64,000 bases of DNA from Rhodospirillum rubrum ATCC 11170. Its GTDB lineage: Bacteria; Pseudomonadota; Alphaproteobacteria; Rhodospirillales; Rhodospirillaceae. Position numbers and translations under genes: made by a program. The DNA is taken from the NCBI RefSeq assembly GCF_000013085.1, contig NC_007643.1:195001-259000 (forward strand), read 5' to 3'. The first letter of the stretch is position 1, and each line of letters starts with the position of its first letter. The notes under the pieces were generated by a model that was given only the letters and a program-made list of their open reading frames with translations, was not told the origin of the DNA and did not search any database. Below are positions 1-11,318 of the stretch, piece after piece.

Positions 1-2518
<2,518 letters not shown>

Positions 2519-2644
2519 CCACGCGCAGCGGTCAGCCCAGACCTTGGGCCCCATGCGCACCTTCAGCAAACCTTCGAAGAAACCAACCGCCAGAACGAAC
2601 CAATACACAACACATTACCCGTACCCCAAAGGGGCCGTTTCGAT

Positions 2645-2762
2645 GGCCTGGTGGTCATTGCGGGCTCGAAACACCCGATCCCATCCCGAACTCGGCCGTG
2701 AAAGAGCCCTGCGCCAATGGTACTGCGTCTTAAGGCGTGGGAGAGTAGGTCGCCGCCAGGCC
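2645..2762 (+). rRNA. 5S ribosomal RNA
   Basis: The ends pair as GGCCTGGTGG with CCGCCAGGCC. The interior has the conserved CCCGATCCCATCCCGAACTC block. At 118 nt it has the usual length, and it lies about 125 bp after 23S in the same operon. Confidence 0.97.
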
Positions 2763-2857
2763 TTCCAAACGACCCCCAAAAGGGCACAACAAAACACCAC
2801 AGCAGGTTCAGAAAATCCCTCTCACAATGTCAGCTCAAACGGCCCGTCTCCCTTTAT

Positions 2858-2920
<63 letters not shown>

Positions 2921-2934
<14 letters not shown>

Positions 2935-3059
2935 GATATCAAGCCGTTGATTCCAGACCGGAATCAGCGGCTTTTTGCTTTGGGGATTCCGCAGCTTCCA
3001 GGCCAGCGTGGAAGCGTCGTGGAAGCGCCAGAGGGAAAGCCCCGGCGCAAAATCGGCGG
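2921..3059 (+). repeat. Left copy of a 139-bp direct repeat flanking the CRISPR island
   Basis: The repeat starts in the 3' end of tRNA-fMet (TGCCCCCGCAACCA), covers the terminator and runs to the edge of the first CRISPR repeat. The second copy is at 31240-31378 in the same orientation, with the same length and about 130 of 139 positions identical by eye. The first 60 or so bases are identical. A tRNA 3' end plus a direct repeat is the usual footprint of site-specific integration. An alternative is that both copies are downstream sequences of different rRNA operons. Confidence 0.85.
2941..2977 (+). terminator. Rho-independent terminator of the rRNA operon
   Basis: AAGCCGTTGATTCC pairs with GGAATCAGCGGCTT around the loop AGACC, with one G-T pair, and runs into TTTTT. 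It begins 6 bp after the tRNA CCA end. Confidence 0.9.
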
Positions 3060-3145
3060 GCATCCCCGCGTATGCGGGGAACAGGTTAGCCAAGTGTGAA
3101 AAGCCGAGGCCTCGCCCGGTTCATCCCCGCGTATGCGGGGAACAG
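3056..3145 (-). CRISPR. Two-repeat type I-E mini-array
   Basis: Two 29-bp repeats (3056-3084 and 3117-3145) surround one 32-bp spacer. They differ from the main array at the centre of the palindrome, CGCGTATGCG instead of CGCGCATGCG. The left repeat has a decayed handle. The 61-bp period equals that of the main array. Orientation follows the main array, where the crRNA handle ATGAACCG reads on the minus strand. No leader of its own is apparent, so it is probably an isolated fragment of the larger array. Confidence 0.85.
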
Positions 3146-3171
3146 AGGGGCGACGGCGCTTCGAGCCGCCA

Positions 3172-3208
3172 TTGAGACATGACTGGTATTGGTTGTGATG
3201 TGTCTCAA
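3172..3208. repeat. Inverted repeat beyond the HTH gene
   Basis: TTGAGACA at 3172-3179 is the exact reverse complement of TGTCTCAA at 3201-3208, with a 21-nt loop. It lies 13 bp beyond the stop of the minus-strand regulator gene. It could be a weak transcription end or an operator. Confidence 0.5.
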
Positions 3209-3221
3209 TCGCTTCGGACAG

Positions 3222-3455
3222 TCAGACTTTGTCAGGGCGCTGCGCCCTCAGCATTTCGGCCGCCCGCGCCAGGATGCGCGAGGCGGCTTCACTGCCAACC
3301 TCCGCCACCGCGGCGGCCAGCACCACCAGAGCGACGCGTAAACCTCCACCCTTGGCGTCTCCGCGAACGACCTTCGAAACGCTTTGTTCAGATACGCCGA
3401 TCTGCGCGGCAATCGATTTTTGCGCGCCAAGCTGGCGCAACAGACCTTTGATCAT
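3222..3455 (-). CDS. Small helix-turn-helix DNA-binding protein
   Basis: This 77-residue protein has the pattern of a Cro/CI-type helix-turn-helix: KSIAAQIGVSEQSVSKVVRG at about residues 13-32. An alanine- and valine-rich helical tail probably serves for dimerisation. The ATG is preceded by GGAGGG at good spacing. It sits between two I-E CRISPR fragments and is the only gene there. It is likely a prophage- or plasmid-type repressor; a role in CRISPR control is possible but nothing in the sequence shows it. Confidence 0.7.
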   Translation of the reverse strand: MIKGLLRQLGAQKSIAAQIGVSEQSVSKVVRGDAKGGGLRVALVVLAAAVAEVGSEAASRILARAAEMLRAQRPDKV

Positions 3456-3643
3456 GTGGGACCCTCCATCTCACCAGAATAAATCATTGGGCTCTAATCA
3501 CCCAGAAAAATCCACCTAGTGCTTATTTTCTGTTTGTCGCGAGTCGTTAATAAGCGCAAGGTCGATTTAATAGAGCGCTTGCCAATTAGGTGAACGATAG
3601 CCGAAGTAGTAAAGAAGGCAGAAGATCATGGCATCATCCAGCC
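3456..3643. promoter_or_regulatory. AT-rich upstream region of the HTH gene
   Basis: This stretch between the regulator gene and the decayed end of the large array is markedly richer in A and T than its surroundings, for example near 3478-3580. It is a likely promoter and operator region for the HTH gene. I cannot pick one convincing -35/-10 pair, and no gene is visible. Confidence 0.4.
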
Positions 3644-4866
3644 ACCCCTCCCCCAGATGCGGGGGAACCGTTACCATGGTCTGCTCCCCGCGCATGCGGG
3701 GAGCAGACCAGGATATCGGGGCCGTGGCCGAGGAGGCCCGGTTCATCCCCGCGCATGCGGGGAACAGGAATCCCAAGGTTTCGCCTGAATCGACCCGCGC
3801 GGTTCATCCCCGCGCATGCGGGGAACAGGCTGCCGGGGCGGACGAGGGCCGGGTGGATTACGGTTCATCCCCGCGCATGCGGGGAACAGAGATCGGTCCA
3901 GGCCCGACTGCCCAGATTGACCGGTTCATCCCCGCGCATGCGGGGAACAGCGATCACCCTGGAATATTTGCGCATGGGGGCGCGGTTCATCCCCGCGCAT
4001 GCGGGGAACAGACTCACGATAGCAGTACCCGGTCGAGCCATCGCGGTTCATCCCCGCGCATGCGGGGAACAGCCGACAATATTGGGAGCAAGCCGGTCAT
4101 CGAGCGGTTCATCCCCGCGCATGCGGGGAACAGACCCCAGGCCGTTTGATTTTGCTCGCTGATCTGCGGTTCATCCCCGCGCATGCGGGGAACAGTCCCG
4201 CCATCGCCCCCATGACCAAGTCAAGGGCGGTTCATCCCCGCGCATGCGGGGAACAGAGCCCCACGGCCTCGGCCTCAAGGGTCGCCATCGGTTCATCCCC
4301 GCGCATGCGGGGAACAGAGCGAAAATCACCTATTGCGATCGTGATGAAGCGGTTCATCCCCGCGCATGCGGGGAACAGTTCTGGTGATGGGGACCGCCGA
4401 TCATTTCGGGCGGTTCATCCCCGCGCATGCGGGGAACAGTCGTTAAGACGTTGCAATCGCGCGAACAGGCGCGGTTCATCCCCGCGCATGCGGGGAACAG
4501 GGCGCCGGTGAAGTCGGCCTTCCAGCCTAAGGCGGTTCATCCCCGCGCATGCGGGGAACAGCGCAACAGGGTGTAACGCACCTCGCCTGACGCCGGTTCA
4601 TCCCCGCGCATGCGGGGAACAGCGGGCCCAGGATGACGGCGGAGCGCTGGAGGCCGGTTCATCCCCGCGCATGCGGGGAACAGGGGGCAGATGGGCGACT
4701 TCAGGGCGCTGCTGGCGGTTCATCCCCGCGCATGCGGGGAACAGAGGTCGGGCTGTCCGTTGAGGCGCTGCAGGAATGGTTCATCCCCGCGCATGCGGGG
4801 AACAGCTCACGGTCAAGCACCAGACCCATCTCATGGGCGGTTCATCCCCGCGCATGCGGGGAACAG
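3644..4866 (-). CRISPR. Main type I-E CRISPR array, 20 repeats
   Basis: Nineteen intact 29-bp repeats (core TCCCCGCGCATGCGGGGAACA) occur every 61 bp from 3739 to 4866, with 32-bp spacers and one of 33 bp ending at 4166. A twentieth, mutated repeat is at about 3678-3706. A further decayed palindrome (CCCCCAGATGCGGGGG core) lies at 3644-3670, only 36 bp from the previous one. The crRNA strand is minus, because there the repeat reads CTGTTCCCC to ATGAACCG, the type I-E 5' handle. The right end by cas2 is therefore the new end, and the mutated left repeats are the old trailer end. Confidence 0.97.
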
Positions 4867-5011
4867 TCATCAACGGAAGTCGTTGATTATCATATCTTTT
4901 CACGATGTCAAAAAACTTACCGATGTTCCGTTTTTGTTCTAGGTGCGATTTCGCGGCTCGGCGGGCTGCTTTTTGTCTTTGGCGATCGTCGTGCCGGGGC
5001 GGCGGTCGCGG
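4867..5011 (-). promoter_or_regulatory. Leader of the I-E array
   Basis: AT-rich DNA lies between the newest repeat and cas2. On the minus strand it carries TTGACA at 4906-4911 followed, 16 bp on, by a TAATCA-like -10 (an overlapping TATGAT is spaced too closely). An inverted repeat, TCAACG/CGTTGA, abuts the first repeat (4869-4885). The position fits the array promoter and the integration anchor used by Cas1-Cas2, possibly with IHF; the IHF part is inference. Confidence 0.75.
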
Positions 5012-6227
<1,216 letters not shown>

Positions 6228-6232
6228 GGGGC

Positions 6233-6895
6233 TTATTCCGCCAGCCGCCGCAGCAGCATCAAGCCGCAGCCATAGGCTTTGGCCTTGCCGATCCCCCGTA
6301 CCAGGGCTTGCCCCAAAAGGCCGGGATCGCGAACGGTGAACACGCCCTCGTAATCGATCACCGAAAAAGTGATGGCCTTGCCGCCACGGGGAACGCGAAC
6401 TTGGCGATAGCCGCCGGCCGAACACAAGGCGCGCTCGAAGAGCACCCCAAAGCCCTGCTGGCGATCGAGCAGCCAATCCAGCGCGACGCGTTCCCGATCC
6501 TCGACCGTCAGCGGGGTGGCGGAGCGGGTTTTGGCGTGCATGATCGCGTCAACCCGCTTGCCACGCGTCTCTCCGGCTTGTTTGACGGCGGTCGCCGGAT
6601 TGGCGCGCAGGGTGAACCCAAAGCGCTGGCCTTCACGAAAGGCCGGAGCATAGGGCTTGGTTTCCAGCCGCCACAGCCCTTGCCCATCGCCGGGCGGACG
6701 GGCCGAAACGATCAGATAGCGCCCCGGCTCGGCTTCGCGGAAGACAAAATCGCGCGAAGCCTTGGGATCATCGGCGAACAAGGTCCACACCAGCCGGTGT
6801 CCGCCATCGGTGCCGCCCTGATCGCGGAGCAAGGCGGTCAGGGCTTTGCGGGCGCCGGTGTCGCGGGATAACTCGGCGCGGGTGATATGGCTCAT
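6233..6895 (-). CDS. cas6e: Cas6e (Cse3/CasE), crRNA-processing endoribonuclease
   Basis: This 220-residue RAMP protein cuts the I-E pre-crRNA at the base of the repeat hairpin and stays bound to the crRNA 3' end in Cascade. The N-terminal motif GGHRLVWTLF carries the probable catalytic histidine (about residue 33). The C-terminus has the glycine-rich loop GIGKAKAYGCGLMLLRRL typical of Cas6e. The ATG overlaps the cas5e stop as ATGA. Its substrate is the hairpin of the neighbouring array, whose stem is CCCCGC/GCGGGG. Confidence 0.94.
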   Translation of the reverse strand: MSHITRAELSRDTGARKALTALLRDQGGTDGGHRLVWTLFADDPKASRDFVFREAEPGRYLIVSARPPGDGQGLWRLETKPYAPAFREGQRFGFTLRANPATAVKQAGETRGKRVDAIMHAKTRSATPLTVEDRERVALDWLLDRQQGFGVLFERALCSAGGYRQVRVPRGGKAITFSVIDYEGVFTVRDPGLLGQALVRGIGKAKAYGCGLMLLRRLAE

Positions 6896-7677
6896 GGTGC
6901 GCTCTCTCCGTGAATGAGCCGGCGCCAGTCCAGCCGGCCTTCCCAACGATCGGTGAACTGCCACAGGGCGCGGTTGGTTATGCCGTCGCGACGTTGGCGT
7001 CGCTCCAGGGCGGCGGTGTCCTCGTCATCCAGGCCGGCGGCGATCTCGAACCACACGGGGGTTGGCCGGTCGGTGTCCCCCGGCCACCCGCCCGGGTATG
7101 CCTTGTGGAACTGGCGCGCGGCGTCCCATTCGGCGCTATCGTAAGCGTCGAACGCCGCCAACAGCCCGTCGGCCTGAAGAAGGCGGGGGCGTGGTGGCCA
7201 CCCCAAAGGGCAGGCCTTGCGGCCCAGATAGGGGGTGAAGCGGGGGCGGAGCAGTGCTTGGGTCAGTTGGTCAAGCGTTGGCCCCTCCGTTCCCTGGCGC
7301 CGCCAGATCGCCGGGGTGGCGATGGCGTTGGTCCGGTAAAGGCGGTCGGAAAGAACGGTGTTCAGATCGTCATCGTTCAGTTCGTCGCGCCGGGTTGACC
7401 ATCGCGCGTTCTTGCGGGCCTTGGGCGCCTGGGCCGTGTGGTAATCGCGCAAAAGGCGGCCGGGGCGATCCTGGCGAACGGCGAAGCCTAGCCCGCGATC
7501 AAGGGCCTCGTGGGCTGTCCTATCGGCGCGATCAATGCCCAGCCCGGCGGCGAGTAAACCCAGGATCGCCGATTTCGCGGGGACGTCCCAGGTGCCGCGG
7601 CGCTCGCCCACCGCGATATCGCCCCAGGCGGCCATCGGGCCGACCAAGCGAAACACCAGGAAGTCACGGACGGCCAT
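6892..7677 (-). CDS. cas5e: Cas5e (CasD), Cascade subunit holding the crRNA 5' handle
   Basis: This 261-residue protein begins FLVFRLVGPMAAWGDIAVGE, the Cas5e N-terminal motif (RLxGPMxSWG). It contains the SAILGLLAAGLGIDR stretch seen in the family. In Cascade it caps the crRNA 5' handle, here predicted as ATGAACCG. It lies 4 bp after cas7e and overlaps cas6e by 4 bp. Length is slightly above the usual 225-250. Confidence 0.93.
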   Translation of the reverse strand: MAVRDFLVFRLVGPMAAWGDIAVGERRGTWDVPAKSAILGLLAAGLGIDRADRTAHEALDRGLGFAVRQDRPGRLLRDYHTAQAPKARKNARWSTRRDELNDDDLNTVLSDRLYRTNAIATPAIWRRQGTEGPTLDQLTQALLRPRFTPYLGRKACPLGWPPRPRLLQADGLLAAFDAYDSAEWDAARQFHKAYPGGWPGDTDRPTPVWFEIAAGLDDEDTAALERRQRRDGITNRALWQFTDRWEGRLDWRRLIHGESAP

Positions 7678-7681
7678 CGTC

Positions 7682-8761
7682 TTACTGGCCCGTCGGCGGG
7701 CAGACGGCGTCGCGCGCGGCGGCGATCAGCGCCTTCAGGCCCGGGGTGGCGGGATCGGTGACATCAAGGGCGACGCTGCGCAGGTTTTCGCCATAGGCCT
7801 TGGAAAAGCCCTCACGCAGGGCGGTCAGGCGCTGGATCGAGGCCGCCAAATGGTCGGCCTCGGTGGCGCGACTGCCAACGGCGTATTGGAAGGCGGCGGC
7901 AAGGCTGCGTGGCGTCTCCTCGCCGATTTCCAGAAGCGCATACAGTCCGCGCGCCCGGCTGGCGAAGGTGTTTTGCTTGCCCGTGGGGCTGATGGTGCAG
8001 GCCGCCTCGATCAGCAGCGCGGCGGCTTCGGCGGCCAGGGCCTGATCGCCGGCCAGATTATCGACCAGCAGATCGGCGTTAATGCAGATGTAAAGATAAA
8101 ACAGCCCCGACCCGTATTCGAGGATTCCCAGGAACCCCGCCCCGCGATCTTCTTCCTGGTCGGCGTTCTTGATGTCGTCGACGGTGGTGTAATAGTCGTC
8201 TTCCGGGGTAGCGCGATGGGTGGTGAAGGCGTGGGCGACCTGGACGGCGGCTTCGACATTGAAGCCGGGATTGCCCGCCAGCATCCGGCCGAACATGGCG
8301 ATATCGACGGCGCGCGGCTTGCTTTTCAGGACCAGCATCGCCTTGTCATCAAGCGTGGCGCTGGTGGCCAAGCGCTCGGCCAAGGCGTCGATCGCGGCCA
8401 GTTCATCGGGGCCGAGATGAACAAGTTGTTCGGTCTGCGCCTTGCCTTTCTTGACCTTGCCAAGTTTGTCATGGTCGATCAGGGCTTCGGCGCGGGTAAT
8501 GGCTTCGGCTTCCTCCACCCCCCTGGCCACCAGGGCGCTCACCAGGGCTTTGGCGAAATCTTGCGAGCGCGTGCCCAATTCGCCCGGCAGGCGGCTTTGG
8601 AACAGCTCCGACTGGCGGAAGGCCCGCTTCAGGCTTTGCGAGGAAACCCGCAGGCGTTCGGCGCCGCCAAAATTAAGGGTCTTGGGGCGACCGGTGTCAT
8701 CGCGATTGAGATTGGACGCGGCATAGGCGGTCAGCACATGCAATTGCAGAAAGCGCGACAT
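7682..8761 (-). CDS. cas7e: Cas7e (Cse4/CasC), Cascade backbone
   Basis: A 359-residue Cas7 starting MSRFLQLHVLTAYAASNLNR, the hallmark of CasC, followed by DDTGRPKTLNFGGAERLRVSS and KRAFR. Six copies would line the crRNA in Cascade. The start is fixed by this motif and by lying 2 bp after the cse2 stop; the longer upstream frame overlaps cse2 and is not real. It belongs to the single operon running from cas8e to cas2. Confidence 0.95.
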   Translation of the reverse strand: MSRFLQLHVLTAYAASNLNRDDTGRPKTLNFGGAERLRVSSQSLKRAFRQSELFQSRLPGELGTRSQDFAKALVSALVARGVEEAEAITRAEALIDHDKLGKVKKGKAQTEQLVHLGPDELAAIDALAERLATSATLDDKAMLVLKSKPRAVDIAMFGRMLAGNPGFNVEAAVQVAHAFTTHRATPEDDYYTTVDDIKNADQEEDRGAGFLGILEYGSGLFYLYICINADLLVDNLAGDQALAAEAAALLIEAACTISPTGKQNTFASRARGLYALLEIGEETPRSLAAAFQYAVGSRATEADHLAASIQRLTALREGFSKAYGENLRSVALDVTDPATPGLKALIAAARDAVCPPTGQ

Positions 8762-8763
8762 GA

Positions 8764-9366
8764 TCACGGGGCTCCTAAGGTCGACAGCGGAGTTGGGGAG
8801 AGGACGGCGGCGGAGGGGGCGGATTGGTCTTCGGCAGGGGCCTGAAGGCGCCAATAGGCGCCGGCCCAGCGGCGGCGGGTATGGGCATCCCAGGTGAACA
8901 GGCTTGCGCCCAAATCGCCCACCGGGGCTTCGCGTTTGAGCAGGGCGACGGCGCGCCGCGCCTGAGCCCATAGGTCAACCGGATCCTTGGCGCGCAGCAG
9001 CCGACGGAACCGGCTTTCAGCCATCAGCGGGGTATCGTCGTCACCACCCAGCAGGGCCGCCGTGGTGTGCGACGGCGTGTTGGTGCGCACCTGGGCCAAA
9101 ACCATGGCGGCGACCGCCAATCGGTCTTCCCAATCACCCGTGCGAAAATCCTTCAGGATCTCCCGCTGGTTGATTTGGCGGTACAGGGTGCGAAAGGCGC
9201 CGATGGTCAGCGCACCGGCGACATCGATGGCGGGGGGGAACACCTGATCGGCCACCCCCAGCCGGCAAAGGGCCGCCCGATCGGCCTTGGCCTGACCGTC
9301 GTCCTTGTCGATCGATTTTTCCCACCATTCGGAAAACGTCTCGTTGAGAGGACTGGCCCGGTTCAT
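8764..9366 (-). CDS. cse2: Cse2 (CasB/Cas11e), Cascade small subunit
   Basis: This 200-residue, mostly helical protein has the Cse2 pattern: FSEWWEK near the N-terminus, then ADRAALCRLG, and AVAAMVLAQVR in the middle. Two copies form the belly of Cascade and stabilise the R-loop. The C-terminal 25 residues are proline- and serine-rich. The ATG overlaps the cas8e stop by 4 bp. Confidence 0.92.
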   Translation of the reverse strand: MNRASPLNETFSEWWEKSIDKDDGQAKADRAALCRLGVADQVFPPAIDVAGALTIGAFRTLYRQINQREILKDFRTGDWEDRLAVAAMVLAQVRTNTPSHTTAALLGGDDDTPLMAESRFRRLLRAKDPVDLWAQARRAVALLKREAPVGDLGASLFTWDAHTRRRWAGAYWRLQAPAEDQSAPSAAVLSPTPLSTLGAP

Positions 9367-11030
9367 GCTGGCTCCTTTGCAGGCTGCTTGGGGTTTTTGG
9401 GCTCGGCGATATCAAGGGTCTTCGCCACCTCGCTCCATGGCGCCAGGGCGCGCGAAAGCCCGTCGCGGGCGAACAACAGGCGGTGGGGATCGGCGTCGGT
9501 CAGACCATCAAGATCGACGGTCGTATCAAACTGGCGCAGGGTCTGGCCGCGCAGGGTTTTCAGCCATAGTTTGCGCACCGCCAAATGCCCATCGGGCTTG
9601 GCGATCAGGTCTTGAACATGCCGGCGGAAGGGGCCTTCCGTTTCTTGCCAAATCGGCGTGACATCGATGGTGGCGGCATCGGCGGGAAGCTCATCGGGAA
9701 GGCGGAAGCCGGGTTTTCCGGTTTTCGGATCCGTGGCGCGTTGCCCCCAGAGCGCCAGCCGGATGGCCAAGCGTAGGCGCTGGCTGGCCTTTTGCGTCGC
9801 GCCGATCATCTGGGCGATCGCCGTTCGCAAGGTCGCGGCGTCTTCGCCATAAACGCCGACCCAGGGCAGGCGGATGTCGAGCCATTGGCGGGCCTTGGCG
9901 TTGTCCATATCGAAGCCGAAAGCCTCGATCGCGTCGCCGGCCAGGGTGGCGCCCAGCAAAGCGCGGCGCCGGTCCCAGATCTCGACGCCGACGGCCGGGG
10001 TTCCATCATACCCCCAAATCGCCAACCAATCCCCATAGGTCGCCGCGCCGCCGTGGGGATGGATGGGCAGACGTCCGGCCTTTTTGTCGTCGCGATAGGG
10101 GGACAGCGGATGCGTCCACCCCTCGTAATTGGCGCCATAGTTCTGGGTGCGAAAGCCCACCGCCATGATGGCGCCCGCCGGCCCGCCGAGGACGCAAGGG
10201 TGGTCCGGGGAGGCCTGTTGGAAGACCAAGCGCAAGCGGCGCGGGCAGCCAAAAAAGCTTTGCCGTTTCGTCGCATCAGCGGGGGCGACGATTTGGCCGT
10301 GGGACGAGGTGATCGCCGCGGCCAGCCAGGGAAAAACCAAGGGCCAATTGGCATGGTCGGCCGGGTCGCCGGCGATCGGATCGCTGCCATCCCATTTCTG
10401 ATCGGGGACATTGGCCCAAATGCGATCCCAAAGCGTGGCGACCTCACCCCCGCCAGCCAAGCGGCGCCGGGGGGCGACCAGGGTGGTCAAAGGGCCGCCG
10501 CCACGGATCGAGGTGCGGTGGCCGGCGCCGCCGCTTGGCGCATAGGTTTGCAAGGTGATCGTCGCGGCGGCGGCGTAAGGCAGGCAAAGGGCCGAGGCGT
10601 CGCGCCGCTTGATAAACAAATCCGCGTTGTTTTTTAAAGTATTTTCGCCGGGGAAATCGATGAATAATCCGGTGATGGGCCGACAATCGGCTGCGGCCAA
10701 ATCGGACGTATCCTGATAGGCCCGCGGTCCGTCGCCATCGAAATCGAAGGCGAAGGCCAGGGGGGAAAGGGCGGCTTGCAAGGTGGCGGGCGCGGGGGGG
10801 GTGAGGGAGCCCTTTACCCAGTCCGCAGCCTTTTGGCAGGGAAGGGCGACATAAACGACGCCGATTAGAAACTCGAGGACGGCGGCATTGAAATCGGCGC
10901 GGGGGAAATCCAGGCCGACGATGGGATCCTCGGCAAAGCCCTCGGTAAGCTGATGGGGGGCGACCCAGTCCCGCTTTCCCGAGACCCGGCGGACGGGCAA
11001 CCATCGTTCAAGGAGGAGATTAAAGGCCAT
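9363..11030 (-). CDS. cas8e: Cas8e (Cse1/CasA), Cascade large subunit, PAM reader
   Basis: At 555 residues it has the usual length for CasA. The start MAFNLLLERWLPVRRVSGKR matches the family opening (FNLL..PWIPV). It recognises the PAM and recruits Cas3. It is the first gene of the Cascade operon, with a long 288-bp space before it that holds a probable promoter and a crRNA-like regulatory unit (see 11203-11281). Downstream genes overlap or nearly touch, so one transcript is expected. Confidence 0.94.
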   Translation of the reverse strand: MAFNLLLERWLPVRRVSGKRDWVAPHQLTEGFAEDPIVGLDFPRADFNAAVLEFLIGVVYVALPCQKAADWVKGSLTPPAPATLQAALSPLAFAFDFDGDGPRAYQDTSDLAAADCRPITGLFIDFPGENTLKNNADLFIKRRDASALCLPYAAAATITLQTYAPSGGAGHRTSIRGGGPLTTLVAPRRRLAGGGEVATLWDRIWANVPDQKWDGSDPIAGDPADHANWPLVFPWLAAAITSSHGQIVAPADATKRQSFFGCPRRLRLVFQQASPDHPCVLGGPAGAIMAVGFRTQNYGANYEGWTHPLSPYRDDKKAGRLPIHPHGGAATYGDWLAIWGYDGTPAVGVEIWDRRRALLGATLAGDAIEAFGFDMDNAKARQWLDIRLPWVGVYGEDAATLRTAIAQMIGATQKASQRLRLAIRLALWGQRATDPKTGKPGFRLPDELPADAATIDVTPIWQETEGPFRRHVQDLIAKPDGHLAVRKLWLKTLRGQTLRQFDTTVDLDGLTDADPHRLLFARDGLSRALAPWSEVAKTLDIAEPKNPKQPAKEPA

Positions 11031-11171
11031 GGCGGTCTCTCTTGGATCGAAGGGATAAAAACGAAAACCCGGTCTTTTCAGGGGGAAAGGGTGTGCCTTG
11101 GCGGCGATTTATAGACGCGACGCAACCTAGAGATACACTTTAGGGCTGAATTTTAAAAAAGAGCAAGGGGG
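11031..11171 (-). promoter_or_regulatory. Probable promoter region of the Cascade operon
   Basis: This leader lies between the crRNA-like target site and cas8e. On the minus strand it offers TTGCTC (about 11160-11165) followed at 17-18 bp by TAAAGT, and a separate TATAAA near 11109-11114. Either could be the cas8e promoter. No ORF or strong terminator is visible. The assignment is by inspection only. Confidence 0.45.
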
Positions 11172-11195
11172 AACGTTAGTACCTCTTAGAGACTT
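11172..11195 (-). promoter_or_regulatory. Protospacer-like target with AAG PAM upstream of cas8e
   Basis: On the minus strand the PAM AAG (11193-11195) precedes TCTCTAAGAGGTACTAA, which matches the first 17 nt of the pseudo-spacer at 11232-11252 at 15 of 17 positions. One of the two mismatches is position 6, which type I-E Cascade does not read. The site lies next to the probable -35 of the cas8e promoter. It is a candidate binding site for Cascade programmed by the mini-guide. Confidence 0.6.
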
Positions 11196-11202
11196 ATGAT
11201 TT

Positions 11203-11281
11203 TTTAGAATCCCCGCTGGCGCGGGGAACATCGGATTAGTACCGCTAAGAGACGGTTCATGCCGCAAAGGCGGCCGCCGAT
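11203..11281 (-). ncRNA. Degenerate mini-CRISPR, probable Cascade-programming regulatory RNA
   Basis: The minus strand holds two pseudo-repeats around a 21-nt pseudo-spacer. Pseudo-repeat 1 (11253-11281) has a different hairpin, GCCGC/GCGGC, but ends in exactly the array handle ATGAACCG. Pseudo-repeat 2 (11203-11231) keeps the I-E hairpin GTTCCCCGCGCCAGCGGGGA with a changed handle. The hairpin resembles the E. coli consensus more than the local arrays do. A weak promoter-like pair, TTGAGA (11317-11322) and GATCTA (11294-11299), lies just upstream. The design matches known crRNA-resembling RNAs (CreA/CreR type) that guide Cascade to repress, not cut, a promoter; partial pairing would prevent cleavage. 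Confidence 0.6.
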
Positions 11282-11318
11282 GGAGGGCCACCCTAGATCA
11301 AAGCGCCTTAAGAGAGTC

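Noticed and set aside
11208-11228. A lone chance palindrome between cas3 and cas8e
   Set aside because: Rejected as chance because it keeps the full I-E hairpin, has a second pseudo-repeat with the exact 8-nt handle beside it, and a matching target with an AAG PAM.
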